From Bacteroidaceae bacterium (GTDB taxonomy: Bacteria > Bacteroidota > Bacteroidia > Bacteroidales > Bacteroidaceae), in assembly GCA_017503645.1 (NCBI GenBank), contig JAFVSR010000080.1, forward strand, positions 1 through 54,924: DNA of 54,924 nucleotides, given 5' to 3'. How positions within the stretch are numbered: the first letter of the stretch is position 1; every line of letters starts with the position of its first letter. A program made the translations under genes and the position numbers. Of the stretch, positions 42,537-50,867 are shown piece after piece. Under the pieces are notes generated by a model, which worked only from the letters and a program-made list of their open reading frames with translations, ran no database searches and was not told the origin of the DNA.

Positions 42537-43151
42537 TCAATATTTGCGTTTGAATGTCTTTTTGCCCATTTGGCGGCCTTTGCCGTTGCGCTGCCCGCCT
42601 GTCGGTGCACCGGGGTTTATTCTTATCTCGCCCTCGGTGATGTCAATCCTGCCCTGCGAGTAGTGTCTGAGGTCCTCGAAAATCTTTTTGTCCTCGACAC
42701 CGTCTTTGTTCCAGGCTATGTAGTTCTTCTTCATCTGCACGGTTATGAGTTCCACAAAGCGGTCGCGCTCCTCGCCCTCTTCCATAGTGCAGGCGTGTGC
42801 TATCATCTCCTCTACAATGCGGCCATAGTGACGGTTGGCTATCTCGCCCGTCTGGTATGGGATTCTCTGCGGGGGTTCGTTGAATTTCTCTTTCTTTATA
42901 ACCTCCACGGGATAGTCTATGTCCAATTGAAAATCGGCCATTATGGCAAGGTGGTCCCACAGTTTGCGCTCCCAGTCGGGCAGGATGCGCAGGTTGGGGA
43001 ACATACTACCCATAATGTTTATTATGGTGTGTGCACATTTTTGTCGCTCCTCGCGGTCCTCGATAGTGAGTGCGTGGTCAACCATCTTCTGTACCGAACG
43101 GCCATATTCAGGCAGCGGCAATCTCTTTTGTTTGGTAGTGTATTCCATCAT
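42537..43151 (-). CDS. DUF4290 family protein
   Basis: A 204-residue cytosolic protein of the Bacteroidota DUF4290 family. Family-like features are EYTTKQKRLPLPEYGRSVQ at the start, ILPDWERKLWDHLAIMADF in the middle and HYSQGRIDITEGEIRINPG near the end, then a basic tail (GKGRQMGKKTFKRKY). The family's function is unknown; the basic tail may bind RNA. Its second codon is also Met, so the start may be 43148. It lies between tsaB and murA on the same strand (gaps 15 and 24 bp), so it is probably in the operon. Confidence 0.88.
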   Translation of the reverse strand: MMEYTTKQKRLPLPEYGRSVQKMVDHALTIEDREERQKCAHTIINIMGSMFPNLRILPDWERKLWDHLAIMADFQLDIDYPVEVIKKEKFNEPPQRIPYQTGEIANRHYGRIVEEMIAHACTMEEGEERDRFVELITVQMKKNYIAWNKDGVEDKKIFEDLRHYSQGRIDITEGEIRINPGAPTGGQRNGKGRQMGKKTFKRKY

Positions 43152-43166
43152 AGTGGTATTGTTTTT

Positions 43167-43868
43167 TTAGAAGTTTTTAAGCAGCTCCTTTGGCTTGGTG
43201 GCTATGAAATTCTTCAAATAGAAGGGCTCGAAATAGGCTATGTCCTCGAAACGCTGCTCCCATACGGCACGTTCGGCAAGCGGCATCATATTCTTTGCAA
43301 GCGGGTTGCGGAACTTTTCGGTGAAATGGGCATTAGGGTGCTTTATTATGGTACTGCACTTGGGCGCTCCGTTCCCAAAGAAATATACGGGGCGGGTGGA
43401 TAGCAGGTGGCCAAAACTCTCTTCGGTAACGATTACCGCGGCGGTCTCCTGTACTACGTTCAGCGCCCTGTCATACACGGTGGCATACACCTCGTTGCGG
43501 CGAGCATCTATCATAGGGCACAGGAGCGCCTCTTCGGGCAACTCCTCGCCCAGCAGCATAGGCACGCACATAATTGCCGTTGTGGGTATGGCCACAAGTG
43601 GTATGTTGCGTCCGTAGCACACACCTTTTGCGGTTGACGATGCTATGCGCAGGCTTGTGTATGAGCCGGGGCCGCAACTCAATGCCACTGCTGTGAGCGG
43701 CATACTGCGGCTGTCGGCCATATTTATGGCCTCCTCCACAAAGGGTGCAAGCACCTTTGCGTGTGAGCGGTCCTCTTTGTTCACTCTCTCAAAAAACACC
43801 TGTCCGTCCTCGCTCAGTGCCACCGAGCATATTTCGGTAGAGGCTTCTATATGTAGTATTACTGCCAT
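43167..43868 (-). CDS. tsaB: tRNA N6-threonylcarbamoyladenosine synthesis protein TsaB
   Basis: A 233-residue ASKHA-fold protein that binds TsaD and helps make t6A37 on ANN-decoding tRNAs. The N-terminal ILHIEASTEICSVALSEDG and the middle VALSCGPGSYTSLRIASSTAKG motif identify TsaB. I chose the ATG at 43868 because the ASKHA strand begins there; an upstream in-frame ATG adds 18 charged residues. It is the first gene of the minus-strand series ending at alkaline phosphatase. Confidence 0.94.
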   Translation of the reverse strand: MAVILHIEASTEICSVALSEDGQVFFERVNKEDRSHAKVLAPFVEEAINMADSRSMPLTAVALSCGPGSYTSLRIASSTAKGVCYGRNIPLVAIPTTAIMCVPMLLGEELPEEALLCPMIDARRNEVYATVYDRALNVVQETAAVIVTEESFGHLLSTRPVYFFGNGAPKCSTIIKHPNAHFTEKFRNPLAKNMMPLAERAVWEQRFEDIAYFEPFYLKNFIATKPKELLKNF

Positions 43869-43919
43869 ATCTTTGTTGTTTTTCTGTTTTGCAAATTGCC
43901 TTACTGCGGCATTTAACGG

Positions 43920-43927
43920 CAAAAATA
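43920..43927 (-). promoter_or_regulatory. -7 box for the tsaB-led operon
   Basis: On the minus strand TATTTTTG (43927-43920) fits TAnnTTTG, 52 bp before the tsaB ATG. A -33 TTG at the standard distance was not seen. Confidence 0.5.
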
Positions 43928-44028
43928 CAAATTAAATGTTATAGTTACTAATAAATAATATTTTTTAATATTGTGTTTGTCTCTCTCTTCCTATTTTTAG
44001 GGCCTGCTGCCAAAAAATGACGGCTGCA

Positions 44029-44117
44029 TTTGCGGCTTTTTGGAAATATTGGCTATTTTTGCATAATATTGTACATAAGAAACTTGTAATGGCGTTAGTG
44101 CAAAAAAGCACATCGCC
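44029..44117 (+). promoter_or_regulatory. yicC promoter and leader hairpin
   Basis: TTTG (44029-44032), a 21-bp spacer and TATTTTTG (44054-44061) match the consensus. The leader then folds: GGCG (44091-44094) can pair with CGCC (44114-44117) and GTGC (44098-44101) with GCAC (44108-44111) around an A6 loop, ending 15 bp before the yicC ATG. The internal bulge is asymmetric. It could affect translation of the yicC-gmk-nadD operon. Confidence 0.6.
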
Positions 44118-44132
44118 GTAAATTTTAGCTAT

Positions 44133-45008
44133 ATGATATACTCTATGACGGGTTACGGCAAGGCTGTGGCTCTTTATTTGGACAGGAAAATCTGTATTGA
44201 GATTCGTTCGCTCAACGGCAAGGCAATGGACCTTTCAACGCGTATTGCCCCGCAGTTCAAAGGGCACGAAATGGAGATACGAACCCTTGTGACAGGTGTG
44301 CTCGAACGTGGCAAAGTCGATTTTTCGCTGTGGGTGGAACAGAGTGAGAAGGCCGATGTGCCTTCGATAAATGTGGATGCGATGAAAACATACATAGAGC
44401 AGATGACCGAGGCTTCAAAGGCTACCTCCATACCCCTGCCGCAGAATATGTTTGAAACATTGCTTCGCTTGCCCGATGTCATTGCCCGCAAGGAGGTGTA
44501 CGAGGTGGGCGACGAAGAGTGGGCTCTTGCGCTTGGTGCCATTAACGAGGCGCTCAACGATATACTTGCCTTCCGCAAGCAGGAGGGTGAGGCTCTGCAG
44601 GCAAAATTCCTCGATAAAATCGGCAATATTTCCTCTTTGCTTTCAAGTGTGGAACCATATGAAAAGGAGCGTGTGGAAAAAATCCGCGCCCGCATAAAGG
44701 ATGCCCTTGAAAAGCAGGTGGGTATCGATTACGACAAGAACCGCTTTGAACAGGAACTTATCTTCTACATAGAAAAACTCGATATAAACGAGGAAAAACA
44801 GCGTCTTTCCAACCACTTGAACTACTTTGTGGAAACCATCGACGGGCCTCGCGGCCAGGGTAAAAAACTCGGTTTCATAGCCCAGGAGATGGGGCGCGAG
44901 ATAAACACTCTCGGCAGCAAAAGCAACCACGCCGAGATGCAGAACATTGTGGTGAAAATGAAAGACGAACTTGAGCAGATTAAAGAACAGGTATTAAACG
45001 TAATGTAA
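44133..45008 (+). CDS. yicC: YicC/YloC-family endoribonuclease
   Basis: A 291-residue protein of the YicC/YloC family. It opens with the typical MIYSMTGYGKA and has SLNGKAMDLSTRIAPQFKGHE in the N-terminal domain; the C-terminal DUF1732 half includes EEKQRLSNHLNYFVETI and LGFIAQEMGREINTLGSKSN, the strongest signature. E. coli YicC is a metal-dependent endoribonuclease. It starts a tight operon with gmk (4-bp gap), a linkage found widely in bacteria. A leader hairpin is upstream. Confidence 0.94.
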   Translation: MIYSMTGYGKAVALYLDRKICIEIRSLNGKAMDLSTRIAPQFKGHEMEIRTLVTGVLERGKVDFSLWVEQSEKADVPSINVDAMKTYIEQMTEASKATSIPLPQNMFETLLRLPDVIARKEVYEVGDEEWALALGAINEALNDILAFRKQEGEALQAKFLDKIGNISSLLSSVEPYEKERVEKIRARIKDALEKQVGIDYDKNRFEQELIFYIEKLDINEEKQRLSNHLNYFVETIDGPRGQGKKLGFIAQEMGREINTLGSKSNHAEMQNIVVKMKDELEQIKEQVLNVM

Positions 45009-45012
45009 AAAT

Positions 45013-45579
45013 ATGAGCAACGGTAAAGTAGTGATTTTTTCGGCACCATCGGGCTCGGGAAAATCAACCTTGGTACACTATCTTATGGAGCAGGGCCTTT
45101 CGTTCGGCTTCTCGGTGTCGGCCACAAGCCGTCCGCCACGTGGCGAGGAACAGCACGGTGTGGATTACTTTTTCTTCACCCCCGACGAGTTCCGTGCAAA
45201 AATCTATGCAGGCGAGTTTGTGGAGTACGAAGAGGTCTATCCCGGGCGATTCTATGGCACGCTCAAGTCACAGGTAGAGGAGCAGTTGACGCGTCAGAAT
45301 ATCCTGTTCGATGTGGATGTAAAGGGCGGTTGCAGCCTTAAGAAATATTATGGCTCGCGTGCATTGTTCATCTTTGTGCAGGCTCCGTCGATAGAGGAGT
45401 TGCGCAACCGCCTTGTACAGCGTGGCGATACCGCTCCCGACGAGATAGAGAACCGCATAGGAAAGGCCGAGTATGAAATGACCTTCTCAAAATATGCCGA
45501 CAGGGTTATTGTGAACGACAACCTGGACAAAGCAAAAGAGGAGGTTCTTGCCGTTGTCAACAAATTTCTGAATGAATAG
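45013..45579 (+). CDS. gmk: Guanylate kinase
   Basis: A 188-residue nucleotide kinase that makes GDP from GMP and ATP. The P-loop is FSAPSGSGKSTLVHYL, GMP is bound by SATSRPPRGEEQHGVDYFF, and the remaining family features (EYEEVYPGRFYGTLKS; VDVKGG) are present. The length is normal. Its last 8 bp overlap the nadD start, so expression of the two is coupled. Confidence 0.97.
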   Translation: MSNGKVVIFSAPSGSGKSTLVHYLMEQGLSFGFSVSATSRPPRGEEQHGVDYFFFTPDEFRAKIYAGEFVEYEEVYPGRFYGTLKSQVEEQLTRQNILFDVDVKGGCSLKKYYGSRALFIFVQAPSIEELRNRLVQRGDTAPDEIENRIGKAEYEMTFSKYADRVIVNDNLDKAKEEVLAVVNKFLNE

Positions 45580-46153
45580 GATTCCCACCGTGATATTCGG
45601 CGGCAGCTTCGACCCCGTGCACACGGGCCATCTGGCACTTGCCCGCGAGGTGTGTGGCAGGGGGCTTGCACAGGAGGTGTGGTTTATGGTGTCGCCGCAG
45701 AATCCTCACAAGGCCGATGTGCGGCTCACTCCCGAGGATGCCCGCCTGCGTATGGTGCAGCTTGCCACGGCAGGCGACAGCCGCCTTGTGGCCTGTGACT
45801 TTGAATTTTCCCTTCCGCGCCCATCATATACGGTGCACACGTTGGAGGCCCTGCGTAGTGCATATCCGTCGCGCGAGTTCATCCTGCTCATAGGTGCCGA
45901 TAACTGGGAAAAATTCCATAAATGGTACAAATGGGAAGAGATTCTTGCAAATCATCGAATAATAGTCTATCCTCGTGGAAGCGAAAAACAACCGCCCCTG
46001 CCACAGGGCGTGACGTGGCTCTCCGCTGCATTGCACGATGTAAGTTCCACGCAGGTGCGCCGAGCCGTGGCCGCGGGCATCGATGCTACGGAAATGGTGA
46101 CGCCGCAGGTGTGGCAATATATAATGGATAATAAATTATATACAATAGAGTAA
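45572..46153 (+). CDS. nadD: Nicotinate-nucleotide adenylyltransferase
   Basis: A 193-residue enzyme that makes deamido-NAD from NaMN and ATP. The nucleotidyltransferase T/HxGH motif is FGGSFDPVHTGHLALA; the C-terminal SSTQVRRAVAAG fits the ISxTxIR motif. NPHK and WxKWYKW-type residues are also present. It overlaps gmk by 8 bp and its stop overlaps the next ATG by one base. NAD kinase, the last step to NADP, is encoded at 25954. Confidence 0.95.
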   Translation: MNRIPTVIFGGSFDPVHTGHLALAREVCGRGLAQEVWFMVSPQNPHKADVRLTPEDARLRMVQLATAGDSRLVACDFEFSLPRPSYTVHTLEALRSAYPSREFILLIGADNWEKFHKWYKWEEILANHRIIVYPRGSEKQPPLPQGVTWLSAALHDVSSTQVRRAVAAGIDATEMVTPQVWQYIMDNKLYTIE

Positions 46154-46797
46154 TGAGAAAAATACTGTTCACCACATTTATATTACTATCCACAATGCTT
46201 GTGGCACAGGAGCAGGTGCAATTCTATCCTGTTATGAGCGACCCCTTGCAGGCGGTATTCTGCGATTACGCATCGGCCGAGGGCGAGGTGAGGTATGTGT
46301 CGAACAACCACGGCCAGTATGTGGGCAATTTTATAGATAACAAAATCTATGGTTGGGGCTATTTCCTCTCCAATAGCGGTGCGCAAACATTCGGCCAGTA
46401 CCGCAACGGTCGCCACTTCTTCGGCATAACCATTACGATGGAGACTGCCCGCGTGGGTAGCGATGACCATTTTGTGGAGTACGACCTTGCCACAGGCAAT
46501 ATCCTGCGCGTGTGTACCCCCGAGGGCAATCCCCGCCTTTCGGCTCCCTATGTACCCACGACCGATAAACCCGTTCCACTTTATACATTCCAGAAGATTG
46601 TATATGAAAATGGCGACACCTATTACGGCGAGCTCTATAACGGCCGCCGCCACGGCTATGGCATATACTATTGGGCCAATGGCGATTTCTGGTATGGCAA
46701 ATACGAAGATGGCTACCGCCAGGGCTATGGCGCGCTCTATAAGACCGACCACAGGGTATTTTCGGGCCGTTGGATAGGCGACAGCAAGGTTGAGTGA
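46153..46797 (+). CDS. Secreted MORN-repeat protein
   Basis: A 214-residue protein with a signal peptide (MRKILFTTFILLSTMLVAQ). The C-terminal half holds at least three MORN repeats: YYGELYNGRRHGYGIYYW, FWYGKYEDGYRQGYGALY and a more diverged YGNFIDNKIYGWGYFLS-like unit earlier. MORN repeats usually bind lipids or proteins at membranes; the role in Bacteroidota is not known. Its ATG overlaps the nadD stop (TAATG), so it is translated with the yicC-gmk-nadD set, though I see no functional link to nucleotides. Confidence 0.8.
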   Translation: MRKILFTTFILLSTMLVAQEQVQFYPVMSDPLQAVFCDYASAEGEVRYVSNNHGQYVGNFIDNKIYGWGYFLSNSGAQTFGQYRNGRHFFGITITMETARVGSDDHFVEYDLATGNILRVCTPEGNPRLSAPYVPTTDKPVPLYTFQKIVYENGDTYYGELYNGRRHGYGIYYWANGDFWYGKYEDGYRQGYGALYKTDHRVFSGRWIGDSKVE

Positions 46798-46947
46798 GTG
46801 TGTTTTTGGCCGCATTCCCTTGTTGCAAACAAACGGCAAACAACTTGCGAATCAATTTTGTATTGCAGCCTTTAACAGCCGTTCTATTTTTGCATTGCGC
46901 TGCTTTTAATCATTTTTTTACATTGCGCCCACAAAAAACACCATTTT

Positions 46948-46978
46948 TTTGCTTTGTAATTATTTATGGTTATATTTG
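46948..46978 (+). promoter_or_regulatory. Consensus promoter of the GH109-type gene
   Basis: TTTG (46948-46951), a 19-bp spacer and TATATTTG (46971-46978) match the Bacteroidota consensus fully. The leader of about 55 nt is AT-rich and unstructured, a feature of strongly translated genes in this phylum. Confidence 0.75.
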
Positions 46979-47039
46979 CAACTGCAACTAACGTTTGTTC
47001 CGATTTTTTATAAATTTATAAACATAAAAAAATAACAGT

Positions 47040-48704
47040 ATGAACTTTAAGAAAATCTTTGGTTACGCATTTGCAGCCGTAATGGCTCTTTCAGGCGTTA
47101 CCGCACAGGCACAATCTCTGTCTCCCTCAACAAAGTGGAGCTGGGACAAAGGTACTATTGTTGTTGAGACTCCCGCTCGTCCCGAGGGCCAGCAGCACGT
47201 TCTTAACTTGGCAGTTGCCCCCATCCAGACAGTGCGCGTTGCATTCGTTGGTCTTGGTATGCGCGGCCCCGGTGCTGTAACCCGTTTCTGCCGTATCCCC
47301 GGTGTTGAAATCGTTGCTCTTTGCGACTATGAGTATGAGCGCGCCGAGAAGTGCCAGAAGGAGCTTCGCAGTCAGGGCCTTATGCCTGCCGACATCTACA
47401 GTGGCGAGAAGGGTTATGAGGAGCTTTGCAAACGTCCCGACATCGACCTCGTTTACATTGCTGCCGACTGGAACCACCACTATCCCATTGCAAAATTCGC
47501 TTTGGAGAATGGCAAGCACGCAGCCATCGAGGTACCCTCTGCAATGAACCTCGAGCAGTGCTGGAGCCTTATTGAGCTTGCAGAAAAGACACGTCTTCAC
47601 TGCTTCATCCTCGAGAACTGCTGCTACGACGACTATGAGATGAACGCTCTTGCTATGGCACAAGACGGCGTATTCGGTGAGATTATCCGCGCCGAGGGTG
47701 CCTACATCCACAGCCTCGAGTGGTTCTGGGATGCATATTGGAAGGACCCCGCCGACAACGATGTTGACAACCTCCACTGGCGTCTGAAATACAACAAGGA
47801 GAACCGTGGCGACCTCTACGCTACTCACGGCCTTGGCCCCGTTGCACAGTGTCTCGACATTCACCGTGGCGACCGTTTCACCACACTCGTTGCTATGGAT
47901 ACAGAGCCTTTCTTCGGCAAAGCACTTGTAAAGGAGAAAACAGGTAAAGAGTGCAAGGAGTTCCGCAATGGCGACCACACCACTACACTTATGCGTACTG
48001 CAAACGGTAAGGTTGTTGAGATTCAGCACAACGTTATGACTCCCCAGCCCTACAACCGTTTGTTCAAGCTCACAGGTACAAAGGGTTATGCAACCAAGTA
48101 TCCCACACCCGAGCTTGCACTCTCAGGCGAGGCTCTCAAAGGCACAGGCGCTCCCCAGGTTGACAACCTCAACGCCCACGGCTTTATGAGCGCAGAGCAG
48201 AGAGATGCTATGATGGCAAAATACTATCACCCCATCCTCAAGAAGTATGTCGAGAAAGGTCGCGACCTTGGTCACGGCGGTATGGACTTCGTGATGGATT
48301 CACGTCTTGTTTACTGCTTGCAGAATGGTCTTCCCCTCGATATGGACGTATATGATATGGCTGAGTGGTGCTGCTTGGGAGAGCTCGGTACATTGTCAAT
48401 GGACAACAACTGCGCACCTGTGACATTCCCCGACTTTACTCGCGGTCACTGGAACGAGGTTAAGGGTTACAAGCACGCATATGCTGCTCCCGAGGTTGAG
48501 GCTGCCACAGAGGCTGCTGCCGAGGCTTACACAGCTGCACAGAAAGAGGTTACAGCTAAAGCTGAGCTCTGGAAGTTGTACGATGCAGTGAAGGCTGCCG
48601 AGACACCTGCTGCAAAGGCAAAGGCTCAGAAAGCATTTGACAAGGCTCGCGCTGCTGCCGAGAAGAAAATCGACAAGGCAGTTAAGAAGGCTTTGAAGAA
48701 GTAA
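47040..48704 (+). CDS. GH109-type Gfo/Idh/MocA protein (alpha-N-acetylgalactosaminidase-like) with Ala/Lys-rich tail
   Basis: A 554-residue exported protein (signal MNFKKIFGYAFAAVMALSGV, TAQAQ). The Rossmann half has VAFVGLGMRGPGAV for NAD. ENCCYDDYEMNALAMAQDG, EGAYIHSLEWFW, GDLYATHGLGPVAQCLDIHRGD and QHNVMTPQPYNR match GH109 as I recall it; those enzymes cleave alpha-N-acetylgalactosamine by an NAD-dependent redox mechanism. The GH109-type part ends at FTRGHWNEVKGYKHAYA. Residues 479-554 are an extra tail of Ala, Lys and Glu, predicted helical or coiled coil, which I do not know from the family. The codons are strongly optimised. It has its own promoter and terminator, so it is monocistronic and likely highly expressed. 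Confidence 0.85.
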   Translation: MNFKKIFGYAFAAVMALSGVTAQAQSLSPSTKWSWDKGTIVVETPARPEGQQHVLNLAVAPIQTVRVAFVGLGMRGPGAVTRFCRIPGVEIVALCDYEYERAEKCQKELRSQGLMPADIYSGEKGYEELCKRPDIDLVYIAADWNHHYPIAKFALENGKHAAIEVPSAMNLEQCWSLIELAEKTRLHCFILENCCYDDYEMNALAMAQDGVFGEIIRAEGAYIHSLEWFWDAYWKDPADNDVDNLHWRLKYNKENRGDLYATHGLGPVAQCLDIHRGDRFTTLVAMDTEPFFGKALVKEKTGKECKEFRNGDHTTTLMRTANGKVVEIQHNVMTPQPYNRLFKLTGTKGYATKYPTPELALSGEALKGTGAPQVDNLNAHGFMSAEQRDAMMAKYYHPILKKYVEKGRDLGHGGMDFVMDSRLVYCLQNGLPLDMDVYDMAEWCCLGELGTLSMDNNCAPVTFPDFTRGHWNEVKGYKHAYAAPEVEAATEAAAEAYTAAQKEVTAKAELWKLYDAVKAAETPAAKAKAQKAFDKARAAAEKKIDKAVKKALKK

Positions 48705-48728
48705 TTTCAATCTTTCCGAACAAATATC

Positions 48729-48756
48729 CAAGGGGCGCCTCGCGAGGCGCCCCTTG
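48729..48756 (+). terminator. Rho-independent terminator after the GH109-type gene
   Basis: CAAGGGGCGCCTCG (48729-48742) and CGAGGCGCCCCTTG (48743-48756) are exact reverse complements, a 14-bp GC-rich stem, followed by TTTTTG. It lies 25 bp after the stop codon. Confidence 0.9.
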
Positions 48757-48952
48757 TTTTTGCATTGTGCAGCATTGGCCCATCTTGTCAGTTGAATAAT
48801 ATCTCTCCTCCTTGTCAGTTTTGAAACAAATGCAGCAAACAAAACTTGTCTAATTTTGTAAAAAAGTTGCGTTAAACGGCTCTGATTGCTTATTTTTTGA
48901 AAAAAGTATGCATTAAATTTTGTAACATTTTAGGATAAGAAAAAAATATTTA

Positions 48953-48960
48953 TAAATTTG
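48953..48960 (+). promoter_or_regulatory. -7 box for the aromatic amino-acid operon
   Basis: TAAATTTG (48953-48960) fits TAnnTTTG, 47 bp before aroF. The -33 element is weak (TTTA at 48929-48932, 20-bp spacer). The rest of the 303-bp gap after the terminator is AT-rich, and I see no leader peptide or attenuator in it. Confidence 0.55.
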
Positions 48961-49007
48961 CGCCTCAATAAGAATTTGTAAAAGAAAAGATAAAAAAAGA
49001 AGACGTT

Positions 49008-50021
49008 ATGATAGCTGTATTGAAGAATGGCGTTACAAAAGCGCAGCGCGACAACCTTATCCATTGGCTGGAGTCGCAGAAAGTGAGAGTTCACGTGTCG
49101 GAGGGCGAGATGCAAACGGTGCTCGGCCTCATAGGCGATACAAGTAAAATAGATATAGACCTTCTTTCGGGCTTGGAAATCATAGAGAATGTTACTCGAA
49201 TAAGCGAGCCCTTCAAAAGTGCCAACCGTCGTTTCCACCCCGAGGACACAATTGTTGAGGTGGGCAGCGGTGAAAACAGAGTGAAAATAGGTGGTGGCCA
49301 CTTTGCCATTATGGCAGGCCCCTGTTCGGTTGAGTCGGAGGAACAGATACTCACCATTGCCAGGGCCGTCAAGGCATCGGGTGCCAACATTCTGCGCGGT
49401 GGAGCCTTCAAACCCCGTACATCGCCCTACGATTTTCAGGGCTTGCGTGCCGAGGGCCTTCAGTTGCTGTTGAAGGCGCGCAAAGCTACAGGCCTCCCCA
49501 TTGTAACGGAAATAATGAGTGCGGCACACCTCGACCTCTTTGCCGATGTTGATATCATTCAGGTGGGTGCGCGCAATATGCAGAACTTTGAACTTCTCAA
49601 GGAGCTTGGCCGTTCTAACAAGCCCATCCTTCTGAAGCGCGGTCTTTCGGCCACCCTCAAGGAGCTCCTTATGAGTGCCGAATATATTATGTCCGAGGGT
49701 AACGAGCGGGTGATGCTTTGCGAGCGTGGTATTCGCAGTTACGACAACTACACCCGTAACGTGCTCGACCTTGCAGCAGTTCCCGTGCTCCACGGCCTCA
49801 CCCACCTGCCTGTGGTTGTCGATCCCAGCCACGCAACAGGCGTTTCGCGCCTTGTGCGTCCTATGGCTTGCGCAGCCTGTGCCGCAGGTGCCGACGGCCT
49901 TATCATTGAGGTGCACAACGACCCCGCCCACGCTCTTTGCGATGGTGCGCAGTCGCTCACTCCCGCACAGTTTGACGAGGTGGCATCGCGCGTGCGTGAG
50001 ATACGCAGCATAATGCACTAA
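49008..50021 (+). CDS. aroF: 3-deoxy-7-phosphoheptulonate synthase (type I-beta, with N-terminal regulatory domain)
   Basis: A 337-residue DAHP synthase, which condenses PEP and erythrose 4-phosphate at the head of the shikimate pathway. Residues 1-70 form a ferredoxin-like (ACT-like) domain, as in the Thermotoga enzyme, probably for feedback control by Tyr or Phe. The barrel has [43 protein letters not shown] and [13 protein letters not shown] (metal site), all intact. There is no chorismate mutase fusion. It is the first gene of the aro operon. Confidence 0.96.
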   Translation: MIAVLKNGVTKAQRDNLIHWLESQKVRVHVSEGEMQTVLGLIGDTSKIDIDLLSGLEIIENVTRISEPFKSANRRFHPEDTIVEVGSGENRVKIGGGHFAIMAGPCSVESEEQILTIARAVKASGANILRGGAFKPRTSPYDFQGLRAEGLQLLLKARKATGLPIVTEIMSAAHLDLFADVDIIQVGARNMQNFELLKELGRSNKPILLKRGLSATLKELLMSAEYIMSEGNERVMLCERGIRSYDNYTRNVLDLAAVPVLHGLTHLPVVVDPSHATGVSRLVRPMACAACAAGADGLIIEVHNDPAHALCDGAQSLTPAQFDEVASRVREIRSIMH

Positions 50022-50035
50022 CCCCCCCCGGCCTT

Positions 50036-50866
50036 ATGAAGGTAGGTATAGTTGGTTTAGGGCTTATAGGTGGTTCCGCAGCAAAGGCATTCAAAGCTGC
50101 GGGCCACACCGTTTATGGATATGACATAGATGCCACAGTGCTGGGTTATGCCCGCCTCGATAGTACCATAGACAAGGAGCTTGCGAAAAACACATTGCCC
50201 CAGTGCAACCTCATACTCCTTACCGCCACCCCCGCGGCAGTCATCGGCTATCTTGCCGATAATGCGCCACACATAGCCCCACAGGCTTTGGTTGTGGATT
50301 TTTGCGGTACCAAGCGCGCCGTGTGCGAGCAGGGCTTTGCCCTTGCCGCGCAGTATGGTTTCACGTTTGTGGGTGGTCACCCTATGGCCGGCCTTCAATA
50401 TTCGGGATATAAGCATTCCCGCGCCACGCTTTTTGGCGGAGCATCTTTTATTATGGTACCGCCCGTGCACGACGACATCAATCTGCTCGACAGAGTGAAG
50501 CAGGCACTTGCCCCGCTCGACTTCAAGAAATTCGTGGTTACAACGGCCGATTTCCACGACCGTATGATAGCCTACACGTCGCAAATGTGCCACGTTGTGT
50601 CCAATGCCTTTATAAAGAGCCCGTCGGCACAGTATCACAAGGGTTACAGCGCTGGTAGTTTCCGCGATTTCACCCGCGTGTCGCGCCTCAACGAAAAGAT
50701 GTGGACCGAGCTGTTCCTGGAGAACCGCGAGAATCTCCTTGCCGAGCTCGATTTGTTAATAGACTCCCTCAACCAATATCGCGATGCTATGGCGGCAGGC
50801 GATGCCGATACCCTTTGCCGTTTGTTGCGCGAGGGGCGTATAGCCAAGGAGGAAACAGAAAAATAA
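50036..50866 (+). CDS. tyrA: Prephenate dehydrogenase (TyrA)
   Basis: A 276-residue NAD(P) enzyme for oxidative decarboxylation of prephenate to 4-hydroxyphenylpyruvate (tyrosine branch). It opens with the Rossmann motif VGIVGLGLIGGSAAKAF and has the active-site GGHPMAGLQYSGYKHS (His in GGHP). The C-terminal helical dimerisation part has FRDFTRVSRLNEKMWTELF. No ACT or mutase domain is fused. It follows aroF by 14 bp and precedes aroB by 1 bp. Confidence 0.94.
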   Translation: MKVGIVGLGLIGGSAAKAFKAAGHTVYGYDIDATVLGYARLDSTIDKELAKNTLPQCNLILLTATPAAVIGYLADNAPHIAPQALVVDFCGTKRAVCEQGFALAAQYGFTFVGGHPMAGLQYSGYKHSRATLFGGASFIMVPPVHDDINLLDRVKQALAPLDFKKFVVTTADFHDRMIAYTSQMCHVVSNAFIKSPSAQYHKGYSAGSFRDFTRVSRLNEKMWTELFLENRENLLAELDLLIDSLNQYRDAMAAGDADTLCRLLREGRIAKEETEK

Positions 50867-50867
50867 T

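Noticed and set aside
48474-48704. Tail of the GH109-type protein as a frameshift artefact
   Set aside because: Codon use stays the same as in the core, the frame ends just before a strong terminator, and the composition is regular and helical.
48930-50018. Minus-strand open frame of 362 codons opposite aroF
   Set aside because: Antisense shadow of DAHP synthase, with no conserved features.
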